From: Antedon mediterranea
Lineage: Eukaryota > Echinodermata > Crinoidea > Comatulida > Antedonidae
Direction of reading: 5' to 3'
Assembly (NCBI RefSeq): GCF_964355755.1
Contig: NC_092678.1
Coordinates: 829,922-893,921, forward strand
DNA: 64,000 nucleotides
Below are positions 11,480 through 23,830 of the stretch, piece by piece. The notes beneath the pieces were generated by a model. It saw only the letters and a list, made by a program, of their open reading frames with translations, searched no databases and was not told where the DNA came from. The stretch's first letter is position 1; the number at the start of each line of letters is the position of its first letter. The position numbers and the translations under genes were made by a program.

Positions 11480-11984
11480 GGGGACAATAATATCCCGACT
11501 TGGAATGAAATCAATGCTTTAAAAAAATAGGTGTATTCACATTTTTTCATTTTAGATATTTTGTGAGTATTATTAATAATAGATTTAGAAATATCAATGC
11601 AAAGATTCTTCTCATTAATAAAATGAATGTGTGACTCACGATCACAATGTCACGATCGCAAAATAATAAATCTTACACAGACTCATGGGAAAACTATGTT
11701 TCATCAGAGTATCTTTAACATTCAATGATTAATTACGCTTTTTTTCCAAAAATGATTCAGAAAGGAATAAATTGTGAGATGAGTCAGAGCTTCAGCCATG
11801 AAAGTAACTATGATTGATGAAGGGTGGATAGACTTCTCTGAAATGTCTATAAAGTTTGCAAAAAATATAATGCTGCAAAGGAAAGGATGAGCTGAGATCA
11901 GTTCAAGCTTAAAACAAGTTGATACACCATAAATGGCGACCGCAACCACATCAAACATTCTTAATAAATTTACAATAAATACAT
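11480..11984. other. Non-coding stretch next to the retroelement-tail repeat
   Basis: A 109-codon minus-strand open frame (11722-12051) runs from here into the neighbouring repeat. It has no recognisable domain and I do not call it a gene. It could be decayed retroelement sequence. Confidence 0.4.
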
Positions 11985-12130
11985 CCAAAGGCAAATTACT
12001 GAAAAATGACAATGTTGTGGTCTCAATGGAGATACAAAATAAAATAAACAAGGCAGCTAAATCAAAACAATAAAGTAAAACAGCCAGAAAAATTAACAGA
12101 GCTTTCGGACAACACTAGCCCTTCATCACT
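11985..12130 (-). mobile_element. Retroelement tail repeat (Penelope-like candidate), copy 1
   Basis: On the minus strand it reads GATGAAGGGCTAGTGTTGTC, CGAAAGCTCTGTTAA, TTTGTATCTCCATTGAGA and ATTTTTCAGTAATTTGCC. The same order occurs at 48286-48455 and, more diverged, at 56190-56300. The GATGA-stem-GAAA block resembles hammerhead-bearing tails of Penelope-like elements, but the core here starts GTGATGA instead of CTGATGA. Confidence 0.55.
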
Positions 12131-13266
12131 GATACTAAATGACATATAGATAAATTTTCAAAAATTGTCTTTCTTGGGAAGATAAGAATTAAAAATGGTA
12201 GAATAAAATTGAATGACTTAATTCCAATATTACATGCATACATTTTTAGAATCCTGAAATTGGGCGTCATTACGATCAACTGACGAAACGCTTCCTATCA
12301 ATCAGGAACTATTATATATATTACTATTGTTTTGTTTCAGAGTTAATTTGTTTTGATATCTACAAAAAAACTTTACCTAAAAACTCTACACGTAACTCTT
12401 TTTTGTCAACACTTAAGGGAGGGAGTAACATAGCATATCTGCTATAGTATACTATAATAAACTGACAACGCCATGATTTACTATATAAATTAATGACATG
12501 GTATAATTGTATTATTTAAATGTTATTATTATCAATAATTTCAGTGACTTAGGTGTGTATTGTGTACCTAGCCCTTTATCAGACATGTACTAATTGGTTA
12601 TGAAGTATAATAGCGCTGCTAAATATAGGTGTAAGTTATTTATGAAAGGCCAAAGTAAATAAAGTTAACAAAAGCACACTTGGCAGGTACTGTATACCTA
12701 ATTGTTACTGTATACCTAATTGTTACTGTATACCTACAGTAATTGTTACTAAATAAAAACCAAATTTTGACACCACTGGCTCACGGTATGGCATGGCTTA
12801 GCGTAAGGGGAGGTGCTCTAGACAAGAATAAGTGAATGGTAGACAGGATGGTGACAGAGGTGTAAGTCAATCCTAATTAGTTATTTAATTATTGGTATTT
12901 TATTATTTAAAATGGGAAATATCGGAAGCTTAATAAGTAAACACAATCATGGACGTCTTTTTATCAATATTTTCATTTCAATCAGATATCACAAAAGCCT
13001 TTCAAAATTGGATTACTACAATACTGTACATATAGAATATTTAAATATTATAATTATTTGATATTTAGAATTCATCTAAAAATTTGTTATTATTTGAATT
13101 CAACCTTGGTTGTGACTGTCATAAAATAAGCCATGGTTACGCTAATCGCCATTTGCAGCTGATCAAAACAAGGTTGCCGTTATGTGACGTTTGGATACTA
13201 CCGGATTAAAATTCAACATGCAGTTAACAAGCAAAAACACAATCATACAGCAGTCTGCTACCACAA
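12131..13266. other. AT-rich non-coding stretch
   Basis: No gene seen. A short triplication of TGTATACCTAATTGTTAC lies near 12691-12745. Confidence 0.5.
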
Positions 13267-13850
13267 AATCAATATGAAATTAATAAACAACATTGATATA
13301 CCGCTATTGCATGCAAGTAACATGGTATGTGATCAATATGAAATTAATAAACAACATTGATATAGCGCTATTGCATTCAAGTAACATGGTATGTGATCAA
13401 TATGAAATTAATAAACAACATTGATACCGCTATTGTATGCAAGTAACATGGTATGTGATCAATATGAAATTAATAAACAACATTGATACCGCTATTGCAT
13501 GCAAGTAACATGGTATGTGATCAATATGAAATTAATAAACAACATTGATATACCGCTATTGTATGCAAGTAACATGGTATGTGATCAATATGAAATTAAT
13601 AAACAACATTGATACCGCTATTGTATGCAAGTAACATGGTATGTGATCAATATGAAATTAATAAACAACATTGATACCGCTATTGCATGCAAGTAACATG
13701 GTATGTGATCAATATGAAATTAATAAACAACATTGATACCGCTATTGTATGCAAGTAACATGGTATGTGATCAATATGAAATTAATAAACAACATTGATA
13801 TACCGCTATTGTATGCAAGTAACATGGTTGCAAGTAACATGGTATGTGTG
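13267..13850. repeat. 62/64 bp minisatellite, nine units
   Basis: Units start GATCAATATGAAATTAATAA and end AAGTAACATGGTATGT. They come in two lengths differing by one TA (ATTGATATACCGC or ATTGATACCGC). Neighbouring units touch with no unique spacer, so this is not a CRISPR-type array. Confidence 0.95.
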
Positions 13851-13948
13851 ACATACAGTAAGAGACTATCGAAAATATTCTATGGCAGTGATGACACCTG
13901 CACATTATTCAAGTACAAGTGTGAATGTTATGAAAATAAAAATTAACT

Positions 13949-14082
13949 TAAAGCTCTGTCTACACTATCAAACTAGTTTGACAAAAAAGTGTGATGTACT
14001 AAAATATGGTGGTGATATGAAAGCATCATGGGCACATCATATTTTTGTTGTCACATAAAATGTTAGGTTAGGTTAAGCTTTA
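13949..14082 (+). mobile_element. MITE family A copy, diverged
   Basis: It begins TAAAGCTCTGTCTACACTAT, then CAAACTAGTTTGACAAAAAA, GTGATGTAC and GGGCACATCAT. The right end has decayed to TTAAGCTTTA. Confidence 0.65.
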
Positions 14083-14429
14083 GGAATCTTTCTTCAGGAA
14101 ATAAAATAAGTTACTTCATAGTTACAATACATTTTATGATTAATAATAATAATAATAATACGTTGATCTTTATCTTAATGCACAAAGCCTCTAAGCGCTA
14201 ATACCCTGGTCATGTTTTGGATCAAACATGTATGGAAACATTACTCACTATAATCTTGCAGCCGTAATCAGCGCAGTTGTGTTTTGCCCTATACCAAGTT
14301 AGTTAGAACTTAGTTAGAACTTAGTTAGAACTTAGTTAGACACCTAGTAAATGAAGATCACAACTTCCGCCAAGTTGACAACAATGAGGTTCAGAAATGA
14401 AATTTTCCCCAAAATAAACAAAAACTAAA
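14083..14429. other. Non-coding flank of the 32 bp satellite
   Basis: It contains an (AAT)n run near 14142 and four copies of TTAGTTAGAAC near 14299-14340. Nothing else is recognised. Confidence 0.6.
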
Positions 14430-17400
14430 AGTTATCCTCCTGCATAGGTTACAGCAGTTTTTATAAGTTATCCTGCATAGGTTATAGCAGTTTTATAAGT
14501 TATCCTGCATAGGTTACAGCAGTTTTATAAGTTATCCTGCATAGGTTATAGCAGTTTTATAAGTTATCCTGCATAGGTTATAGCAGTTTTATAAGTTATC
14601 CTGCATAGGTTACAGCAGTTTTATAAGTTATCCTGCATAGGTTACAGCAGTTTTATAAGTTATCCTGCATAGGTTACAGCAGTTTTATAAGTTATCCTGC
14701 ATAGGTTATAGCAGTTTTATAAGTTATCCTGCATAGGTTACAGCAGTTTTATAAGTTATCCTGCATAGGTTACAGCAGTTTTATAAGTTATCCTGCATAG
14801 GTTACAGCAGTTTTATAAGTTATCCTGCATAGGTTATAGCAGTTTTATAAGTTATCCTGCATAGGTTACAGCAGTTTTATAAGTTATCCTGCATAGGTTA
14901 CAGCAGTTTTATAAGTTATCCTGCATAGGTTACAGCAGTTTTATAAGTTATCCTGCATAGGTTATAGCAGTTTTATAAGTTATCCTGCATAGGTTACAGC
15001 AGTTTTATAAGTTATCCTGCATAGGTTACAGCAGTTTTATAAGTTATCCTGCATAGGTTACAGCAGTTTTATAAGTTATCCTGCATAGGTTACAGCAGTT
15101 TTATAAGTTATCCTGCATAGGTTACAGCAGTTTTATAAGTTATCCTGCATAGGTTATAGCAGTTTTATAAGTTATCCTGCATAGGTTACAGCAGTTTTAT
15201 AAGTTATCCTGCATAGGTTACAGCAGTTTTATAAGTTATCCTGCATAGGTTACAGCAGTTTTATAAGTTATCCTGCATAGGTTACAGCAGTTTTATAAGT
15301 TATCCTGCATAGGTTACAGCAGTTTTATAAGTTATCCTGCATAGGTTACAGCAGTTTTATAAGTTATCCTGCATAGGTTATAGCAGTTTTATAAGTTATC
15401 CTGCATAGGTTACAGCAGTTTTATAAGTTATCCTGCATAGGTTATAGCAGTTTTATAAGTTATCCTGCATAGGTTACAGCAGTTTTATAAGTTATCCTGC
15501 ATAGGTTACAGCAGTTTTATAAGTTATCCTGCATAGGTTACAGCAGTTTTATAAGTTATCCTGCATAGGTTACAGCAGTTTTATAAGTTATCCTGCATAG
15601 GTTACAGCAGTTTTATAAGTTATCCTGCATAGGTTATAGCAGTTTTATAAGTTATCCTGCATAGGTTACAGCAGTTTTATAAGTTATCCTGCATAGGTTA
15701 TAGCAGTTTTATAAGTTATCCTGCATAGGTTATAGCAGTTTTATAAGTTATCCTGCATAGGTTACAGCAGTTTTATAAGTTATCCTGCATAGGTTACAGC
15801 AGTTTTATAAGTTATCCTGCATAGGTTACAGCAGTTTTATAAGTTATCCTGCATAGGTTACAGCAGTTTTATAAGTTATCCTGCATAGGTTACAGCAGTT
15901 TTATAAGTTATCCTGCATAGGTTACAGCAGTTTTATAAGTTATCCTGCATAGGTTACAGCAGTTTTATAAGTTATCCTGCATAGGTTATAGCAGTTTTAT
16001 AAGTTATCCTGCATAGGTTACAGCAGTTTTATAAGTTATCCTGCATAGGTTACAGCAGTTTTATAAGTTATCCTGCATAGGTTACAGCAGTTTTATAAGT
16101 TATCCTGCATAGGTTATAGCAGTTTTATAAGTTATCCTGCATAGGTTATAGCAGTTTTATAAGTTATCCTGCATAGGTTACAGCAGTTTTATAAGTTATC
16201 CTGCATAGGTTATAGCAGTTTTATAAGTTATCCTGCATAGGTTACAGCAGTTTTATAAGTTATCCTGCATAGGTTATAGCAGTTTTATAAGTTATCCTGC
16301 ATAGGTTACAGCAGTTTTATAAGTTATCCTGCATAGGTTACAGCAGTTTTATAAGTTATCCTGCATAGGTTACAGCAGTTTTATAAGTTATCCTGCATAG
16401 GTTATAGCAGTTTTATAAGTTATCCTGCATAGGTTACAGCAGTTTTATAAGTTATCCTGCATAGGTTATAGCAGTTTTATAAGTTATCCTGCATAGGTTA
16501 CAGCAGTTTTATAAGTTATCCTGCATAGGTTACAGCAGTTTTATAAGTTATCCTGCATAGGTTATAGCAGTTTTATAAGTTATCCTGCATAGGTTACAGC
16601 AGTTTTATAAGTTATCCTGCATAGGTTATAGCAGTTTTATAAGTTATCCTGCATAGGTTATAGCAGTTTTATAAGTTATCCTGCATAGGTTACAGCAGTT
16701 TTATAAGTTATCCTGCATAGGTTATAGCAGTTTTATAAGTTATCCTGCATAGGTTACAGCAGTTTTATAAGTTATCCTGCATAGGTTATAGCAGTTTTAT
16801 AAGTTATCCTGCATAGGTTACAGCAGTTTTATAAGTTATCCTGCATAGGTTACAGCAGTTTTATAAGTTATCCTGCATAGGTTATAGCAGTTTTATAAGT
16901 TATCCTGCATAGGTTACAGCAGTTTTATAAGTTATCCTGCATAGGTTACAGCAGTTTTATAAGTTATCCTGCATAGGTTACAGCAGTTTTATAAGTTATC
17001 CTGCATAGGTTATAGCAGTTTTATAAGTTATCCTGCATAGGTTACAGCAGTTTTATAAGTTATCCTGCATAGGTTACAGCAGTTTTATAAGTTATCCTGC
17101 ATAGGTTATAGCAGTTTTATAAGTTATCCTGCATAGGTTACAGCAGTTTTATAAGTTATCCTGCATAGGTTATAGCAGTTTTATAAGTTATCCTGCATAG
17201 GTTACAGCAGTTTTATAAGTTATCCTGCATAGGTTACAGCAGTTTTATAAGTTATCCTGCATAGGTTATAGCAGTTTTATAAGTTATCCTGCATAGGTTA
17301 CAGCAGTTTTATAAGTTATCCTGCATAGGTTATAGCAGTTTTATAAGTTATCCTGCATAGGTTACAGCAGTTTTATAAGTTATCCTGCATAGGTTACAGC

Positions 17401-18176
17401 AGTTTTATAAGTTATCCTGCATAGGTTACAGCAGTTTTATAAGTTATCCTGCATAGGTTACAGCAGTTTTATAAGTTATCCTGCATAGGTTATAGCAGTT
17501 TTATAAGTTATCCTGCATAGGTTACAGCAGTTTTATAAGTTATCCTGCATAGGTTACAGCAGTTTTATAAGTTATCCTGCATAGGTTATAGCAGTTTTAT
17601 AAGTTATCCTGCATAGGTTATAGCAGTTTTATAAGTTATCCTGCATAGGTTACAGCAGTTTTATAAGTTATCCTGCATAGGTTATAGCAGTTTTATAAGT
17701 TATCCTGCATAGGTTACAGCAGTTTTATAAGTTATCCTGCATAGGTTATAGCAGTTTTATAAGTTATCCTGCATAGGTTACAGCAGTTTTATAAGTTATC
17801 CTGCATAGGTTACAGCAGTTTTATAAGTTATCCTGCATAGGTTATAGCAGTTTTATAAGTTATCCTGCATAGGTTACAGCAGTTTTATAAGTTATCCTGC
17901 ATAGGTTACAGCAGTTTTATAAGTTATCCTGCATAGGTTACAGCAGTTTTATAAGTTATCCTGCATAGGTTACAGCAGTTTTATAAGTTATCCTGCATAG
18001 GTTACAGCAGTTTTATAAGTTATCCTGCATAGGTTATAGCAGTTTTATAAGTTATCCTGCATAGGTTATAGCAGTTTTATAAGTTATCCTGCATAGGTTA
18101 TAGCAGTTTTATAAGTTATCCTGCATAGGTTACAGCAGTTTTATAAGTTATCCTGCATAGGTTACAGCAGTTTTAT
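14430..18176. repeat. 32 bp satellite array, about 117 copies
   Basis: The unit is TTATCCTGCATAGGTTAYAG plus CAGTTTTATAAG. By hand count there are 117 units, identical apart from one C/T position (TTACAGC in 78, TTATAGC in 39) and minor differences in the first unit. Such uniformity over 3.7 kb indicates recent expansion or strong homogenisation. There is no coding content. Confidence 0.97.
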
Positions 18177-18607
18177 GGATTCTAATATTAAACTAGTGGA
18201 AAGCATAAACAAAACATCATAGTAAACATAATGATTGTTTATATGAAACTAATGCTGGATAGAAACTAAACTATCAATGAATGCATCCAATCCTGCAACA
18301 TATTAATAATCTATAGATCATTAATATGACAAAACAATAAAGATCCTTTACATTGACATTGACATACAGTACAGTATATCTGAAACCAGGAAAAAAAATA
18401 TGAAACTAAAATACAGAGATTGACTGGTTAATTTTGCAATAAAAAACATCAAAACAGACGGTTGTATCCGGTTGTATCTTGAAAACATGACCAACTATTA
18501 CTGATTGATTAGAGTGACCCTAAAAAATTAAACAATTTCCAAACAGACATTTTTTATTAAAAATTCAGAAAATCTGTATGGCATCATTGACATAATCCAA
18601 GTATACT

Positions 18608-18760
18608 TAATTGATAGATTGTCTATTGACGTGATTAGGGTGCTTTGTTTGTGGTGATAGTGATTCACTGTACTGTACACACTTAATTGATAGATTGTCT
18701 ATTGACGTGATTAGGGTGCTTTGTTTGTGGTGATAGTGATTCACTGTACCGTACACAACA
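18608..18760. repeat. Tandem duplication, about 80 bp unit
   Basis: CTTAATTGATAGATTGTCTA through GTGATTCACTGTAC is repeated twice in direct orientation with one or two differences. Confidence 0.9.
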
Positions 18761-21700
18761 ATACTGACTTGATTACTGTAATATAGTATTTGGAAAACAT
18801 ATGTATACTATATTTCTAGTCAGAATATTTTCACTTCAAATAATCTCTTTTTAATAATTTCTGTTTTGAAACATTCCCTTCTTTTTCAATATTCCAGGTA
18901 CTGGATAGTATAATGTAAATTAAATAGTACAAGGTAGAGACGCTGACATTTTTATGCGGCTATTTTTATTTTTGTCTGGGCTATATTTTCTGCGTCAAAC
19001 CTAGATATAGTCGGTACAATGGTCAGCCCTATTATTCTGTAGGTCTCCAATATTAAATCTTTCTGACAAAACCCAGAGCAGAGTATAAAGAAAAGAAAAA
19101 AATTAATGATTAACAAAATAATCAAATTTACGAGGTGTGTGATGCACAGAGACAACTGTGCGTTGGTAGGCGCCTAGTTTTAAGCCTAGGTAATTAAGGC
19201 TTTCTATATGATAAATGAACAACGCTGCTAAATAGATCACATTTACTTTGCTTTTTGTTTAAATGTTTTCAATCTGTTCCACCTACTCGATCACTAGGCT
19301 GTGAAAAGTCTGGTTATTTAGTTTAAACTATAATACACAATATTAATATAACCACAGATTTAACATCTGTAAATATGCTTCTAATATCCGCAGCAACAAA
19401 CCAATTAAACTACAGACAAGACAGAAAGAATTAAAGGGGTATATAGACACAGATAGCATAGTGTAGTGGTAGTACTTCTCAATCACATTTCAATTTACAG
19501 TATTAATACGATATCAAACATAAAAACTGCTAAAGGTAAAGTATTGTACCAATTCAACAATCATTGCCCATGGTGCTGTGAACTCTTGTCAACTATACAT
19601 GCTTCTTTTCTAAGGGTCATGTCATGTCAGCGCTCTCTTATCTGCCCAATTATTAATTGATGTTTAACTGTACTTTTTACCAATTTTATTTTAAAGTGCA
19701 GTTTTGACTTAACCCAGGAATGATTAATGTTCGATTTATGAATAGTTAATAAATAGCGACCTTTGATATTGGGATGAGAGATTAATTTTAAATTTACCAA
19801 TAAAGTCCCAATAATGAAGAGAACAGCTTATACTGTCACAGACTAATCTCTTCATCGTCCACCGTCCCAATAATAATGAAGAGAACAGCTTATACCGTCA
19901 CAGACTAATCTCTTCATCGTCCACCGTCTAAAATTGAAAACTCACTACAGTACATTTGTAATATTGATGATCGAGCAATAAATGTTAAGCTGACAACGTA
20001 CTGTATCGCCTCAGAACAGGATCTACTATACACTAAATCATTTTGAAATAATTGAGACAGACATTTTACATTTTATTGCAAACATGATTTATTACATACA
20101 TTCACAAGTAATCCCACAATGTATTACAACAATAAAAGCCATAAATATTTTATATTAAAAATTATTGACAAGCCAACTTTACATTTTAAATACATTTATA
20201 TTTTACAATCTTAAATAGAAAATGGCAATATAGATAGTTACTGCAACTATATCAATTAAACACAGCATCATATACAGTATTACATATAAAGTAGACCAAT
20301 AGCGATTGGCCCATTGGAAGCTAAGCACACACTTAAAATGCTGCTGAATTTAATCTAAGCACAATTTGATGTACTGTACACAATAATTATTAAACAAGTT
20401 TAATATAGTAATATATTTTCATTCAAAGTAGACTAAATTTAAACACAGAAGTGCAATAATTTTTATATTTTTACTTCAAGAGACCTAAAGCTTATACACT
20501 ATAAAATGTAAACGACTGAAATATTAATGAGTTTAATATTTACTTAACATCATGAAAATGATAAAATATGAAGTTGTGTACTTAACAAGTTTAGTAGTTA
20601 GTATTTTCCAAACACATTTTGGATATATTACGGGTAGAATATAACTACAGAATATTAATTTGTCCTATACTTGATGCATAGAGATATTCACTATAATATC
20701 TCTATACTTGATGCTATACGACGTCGTTAAACCTATTTAATGATAGGCCTATAGGTTATTTACTACTATAAGTCATACCCTTACTAATACACCGCCATAG
20801 GCTACACAGGCCTTGCAAATCGCAATTTATTTATGATCAAAAATATAAAAAATTTGATGCTGTTGTTGCAAATAAATGGGTTGAAGAAATGTGAACTATA
20901 AATATGATTAGAATATGAAAAAAAAAGAACTTTTTTTAATAAATTGATTAAGGCCTACGACTACAATACTGTACCCTGTATATGTTTTGGCAGCTTTTTT
21001 CTCATTCTTAAATTTCCTCATCTTTATCATTTCAAATGAATTAATGAACATTTACAGTGTGTATATCAACGAGCAGTTTAGTTTATTAAATAATTATTTA
21101 TTTAATTTACATACCGTAATATATGTTTTGGCAAGAGTATGTTTATGGCCTAATATTCAATATTCAAAACATTTCCAAAAAGATTTTCTTGTACATAACC
21201 TTAAGTTTAAGTTTTATGAATAAGAAATTTGATTTGATCGATTTTGATTTTTCTATGACAAATAAAGGAACAAGAAGTGTTTTATATCCTCTATACATTT
21301 TAAAGACAATACATCTATGTTAAAAACAAGAGTTTCTTTGTATGAACTTACTATAAGGACTTGTTGAAGTAGGTATACTTGTGACTAAGTATTCCATGAG
21401 ACAATTCACACACTATGATGGAATTAAAACTTAAAACAATCAATAAACTGTAAACAACACAAAGAAATAAACATTTTGAAGGCTTAAATTAAAAAAATTT
21501 ATCTAAAAAAAAGCATTTTAAATTATGATATCATTATTACTGTATGAGAAAATAAAAACACAAATTTAAAACGGAACAGGGAATATAGAATAAATTTTGT
21601 AGAGGAAATAATTGAAAGTTTTTTGTTTCTTTTCTTCTTCCAAAAAATAATATACTAAAAAATACCATAGCATAATGGTTTGGAGCAATTACAAGAAATT

Positions 21701-21967
21701 GTTAAAAAATTGTAGAAAAAATATAAATGTTTGATACAGTAGGTTTGTGTTTTTAACACGGTATCATTCCTAATAAATACAGCACAGTATTTGCCAACTA
21801 TTTCAAAGACTTTCTGACAACCTGAAATTCTACAAAAACCAGACTTTTTTATCTTTCATATGCCCAAAATTCAGATCAGAATACCAACATTTCTATAGGC
21901 CAGCCCTGTCTGGTATTAAAGAGTTGTTAGTCTATATACTTGTACTAGGATAACATTAAGGAAAAGT

Positions 21968-22100
21968 TACCCAGACGAGCGGTAATGGTAATAACAATAT
22001 AGAACCAACCTATGTTATTCCTTATGACCATTTACACACAACCTGGGGACAAGCTACATGGTTTTCCGCTTGTATATGTAAATTGGCCTTTAGCCTTGAT
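21968..22100 (+). mobile_element. MITE family C copy 1
   Basis: ACGAGCGGTAATGGTAATAA at the left, then GGGGACAAGCTACATGG and TTTTCCGCTTG, ending TGTAAATTGGCCTTTAG. The same order occurs at 33183-33362, where both inverted ends are preserved. Confidence 0.65.
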
Positions 22101-23720
22101 AATGCATTCCTTTGATACAAAATATTAGGTACTGTAAGGAAAGCCAGATGAAATTATTTGAACATAATAATTAAAGATTGTGAAAGTGAATATACTGTAC
22201 AAGCAGGAAACAATAGCACATATGGTAGGATTCTCAACCACATTTAATACATGTTATTTGATACAACAAAAGAAAGGAAGGGGAGTTTTCCCGATGGAAT
22301 AACAACAACATGTTCATGTGTTGTAGGAAATCAGAAACAAAAAATGAATAAAAAAATTAAACGGTGTTGATCAAGAATAGTGGAAAATTATAAACTATAA
22401 ATGCAGCAAAATTTCAGTATATAAAACAAAACAATTTATGGGCATACTATACAGTTGGTTAGTGTGTCTAGACATAGAAAACAATGGGTCACAAAATAGG
22501 ATATAAATACACAAATAATTAGTTTAAAATAAAACTTTTTCAAAGAATTACTAAATTGTCTAAATACAATTCAGTATTTACCAGAAACATTTCTTTGAAA
22601 TTACATTAAAAATAGATTTGAATAGCCAAGCTGCATGTCACAGACTGCTAATTACGAGCTAGATTTGACATGGTACCACAAAACACAGCGGTATATGGAA
22701 TTGGACAAGGTAACCTACTGGGATTGATAAGGTAATTGTACAACAATTATCAGATAAGACCATAAATATAACTATATAGATGCAGTCATCTTTTATCATG
22801 GGCTACATTTATTCCTAAATTCTTCGCATTTAAAAAATTGTTTTAGCACCAAAAATGAGAACAAACAAAAGGTATTGAATTTGTGCTGTAATTTTTGTAC
22901 AGTATAAACATTCGAACAAACAAAATGTTTTTGAAAATTGTTAAAAGCAATATAATAAATTTTAACAAACTTTTATCTTACTTTAAAATGTAATGCGCAT
23001 TTCAATCTATTTCATTTACAGTTGTCACGATCACAAATATGCGTGTAAATTAAGAGGGTGACTAAGCTGTTTTAAAGACACACATAGTGTAGGATTAAAC
23101 AACATTTATTTATTTCAAACAACTTTATATTTTACATTTGTAATAAAGTAGATTAAGTTCGCCCGAAGTGACTGACAGTTAACCACGTTCTTCAAGGGCA
23201 TGGTACGTGACTAAGGAATAAATTGATAAGTTTACAAACTAAACAATCAACAACCAGGAAAATGAGCAGAGTGGACAAAAAGGAAACAATACAGAAACTG
23301 CATTCTTCCTATACGCTAACTGTGGTAATGATGGTCGAAAATCATATTAAATTACATGCAATAGTGATTAGTCCTTTACAATGAATCTACTGCAGTTACT
23401 GCAGTACACAATTAATCTATTGCAGTACTGTCAGGTACAGTAGTTTTCTCCAATATTCTTCCTATACAATAATGGTGGTAATGATGGTCGAAAATCAAAG
23501 TACAAATGCTTAGCAATTAGGGTTAGTGAATCTACTGCAGTTACAGTTTTCTCCAATATACAAACCTCATATAAGTTGTGATGTAAAGTCAAATAAAAGT
23601 AGGTCAACTACTATCAAAATTAAACTTCCACTTTTTTTCTTAAAAAGTCATGACTGGGCCAACTGCTTTCAACTTTTTTTCTCTCATTTTAAATCCATTC
23701 TGTTGATTGTCCTTTACTGT

Positions 23721-23726
23721 TTTATT
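23721..23726 (-). terminator. Poly(A) signal of the PRRT-like gene
   Basis: AATAAA on the minus strand about 105 nt past the stop codon at 23831. A tandem repeat lies between them. Assignment is by position only. Confidence 0.5.
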
Positions 23727-23734
23727 GTCCATCA

Positions 23735-23825
23735 AGTGTTACTGTATATTGTCCATTAAGTGTTACTGTATATTGTCCATCAAGTGTTACTGTATATTGT
23801 CCATCAAGTGTTACTGTATATTGCA
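23735..23825. repeat. 24 bp minisatellite in the PRRT-like 3' region
   Basis: The unit GTGTTACTGTATATTGTCCA plus TCAA is repeated about four times directly after the stop codon of the PRRT-like gene. Confidence 0.9.
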
Positions 23826-23830
23826 GTCAT

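Larger units (their letters stand above)
18177..23700. other. Gene-poor AT-rich region
   Basis: No coding region is supported. It holds an 80 bp tandem duplication (18608-18760), a 65 bp duplication ending CTCTTCATCGTCCACCGTC (19803-19927), one MITE family C copy (21968-22100) and repeated TACTGCAGTTACTG motifs near 23380-23545. The short ORFs at 19466, 20987 and 23526 have no domain or splice context. Confidence 0.55.

Noticed and set aside
11722-12051. 109-codon minus-strand frame as a gene
   Set aside because: It overlaps the retroelement tail repeat, has no domain, and the copies at 48286 and 56190 are not open.
13267-18176. Possible CRISPR-like arrays (regular 62/64 bp and 32 bp repeats)
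   Set aside because: Repeat units abut directly with no unique spacers, no cas genes are present and the sequence is eukaryotic. They are minisatellite and satellite DNA.
14430-18176. 30-unit (960 bp) higher-order repeat in the 32 bp satellite
   Set aside because: A 12-unit match of the C/T string at an offset of 30 units was seen, but with only two letters such matches are expected by chance in 117 units.
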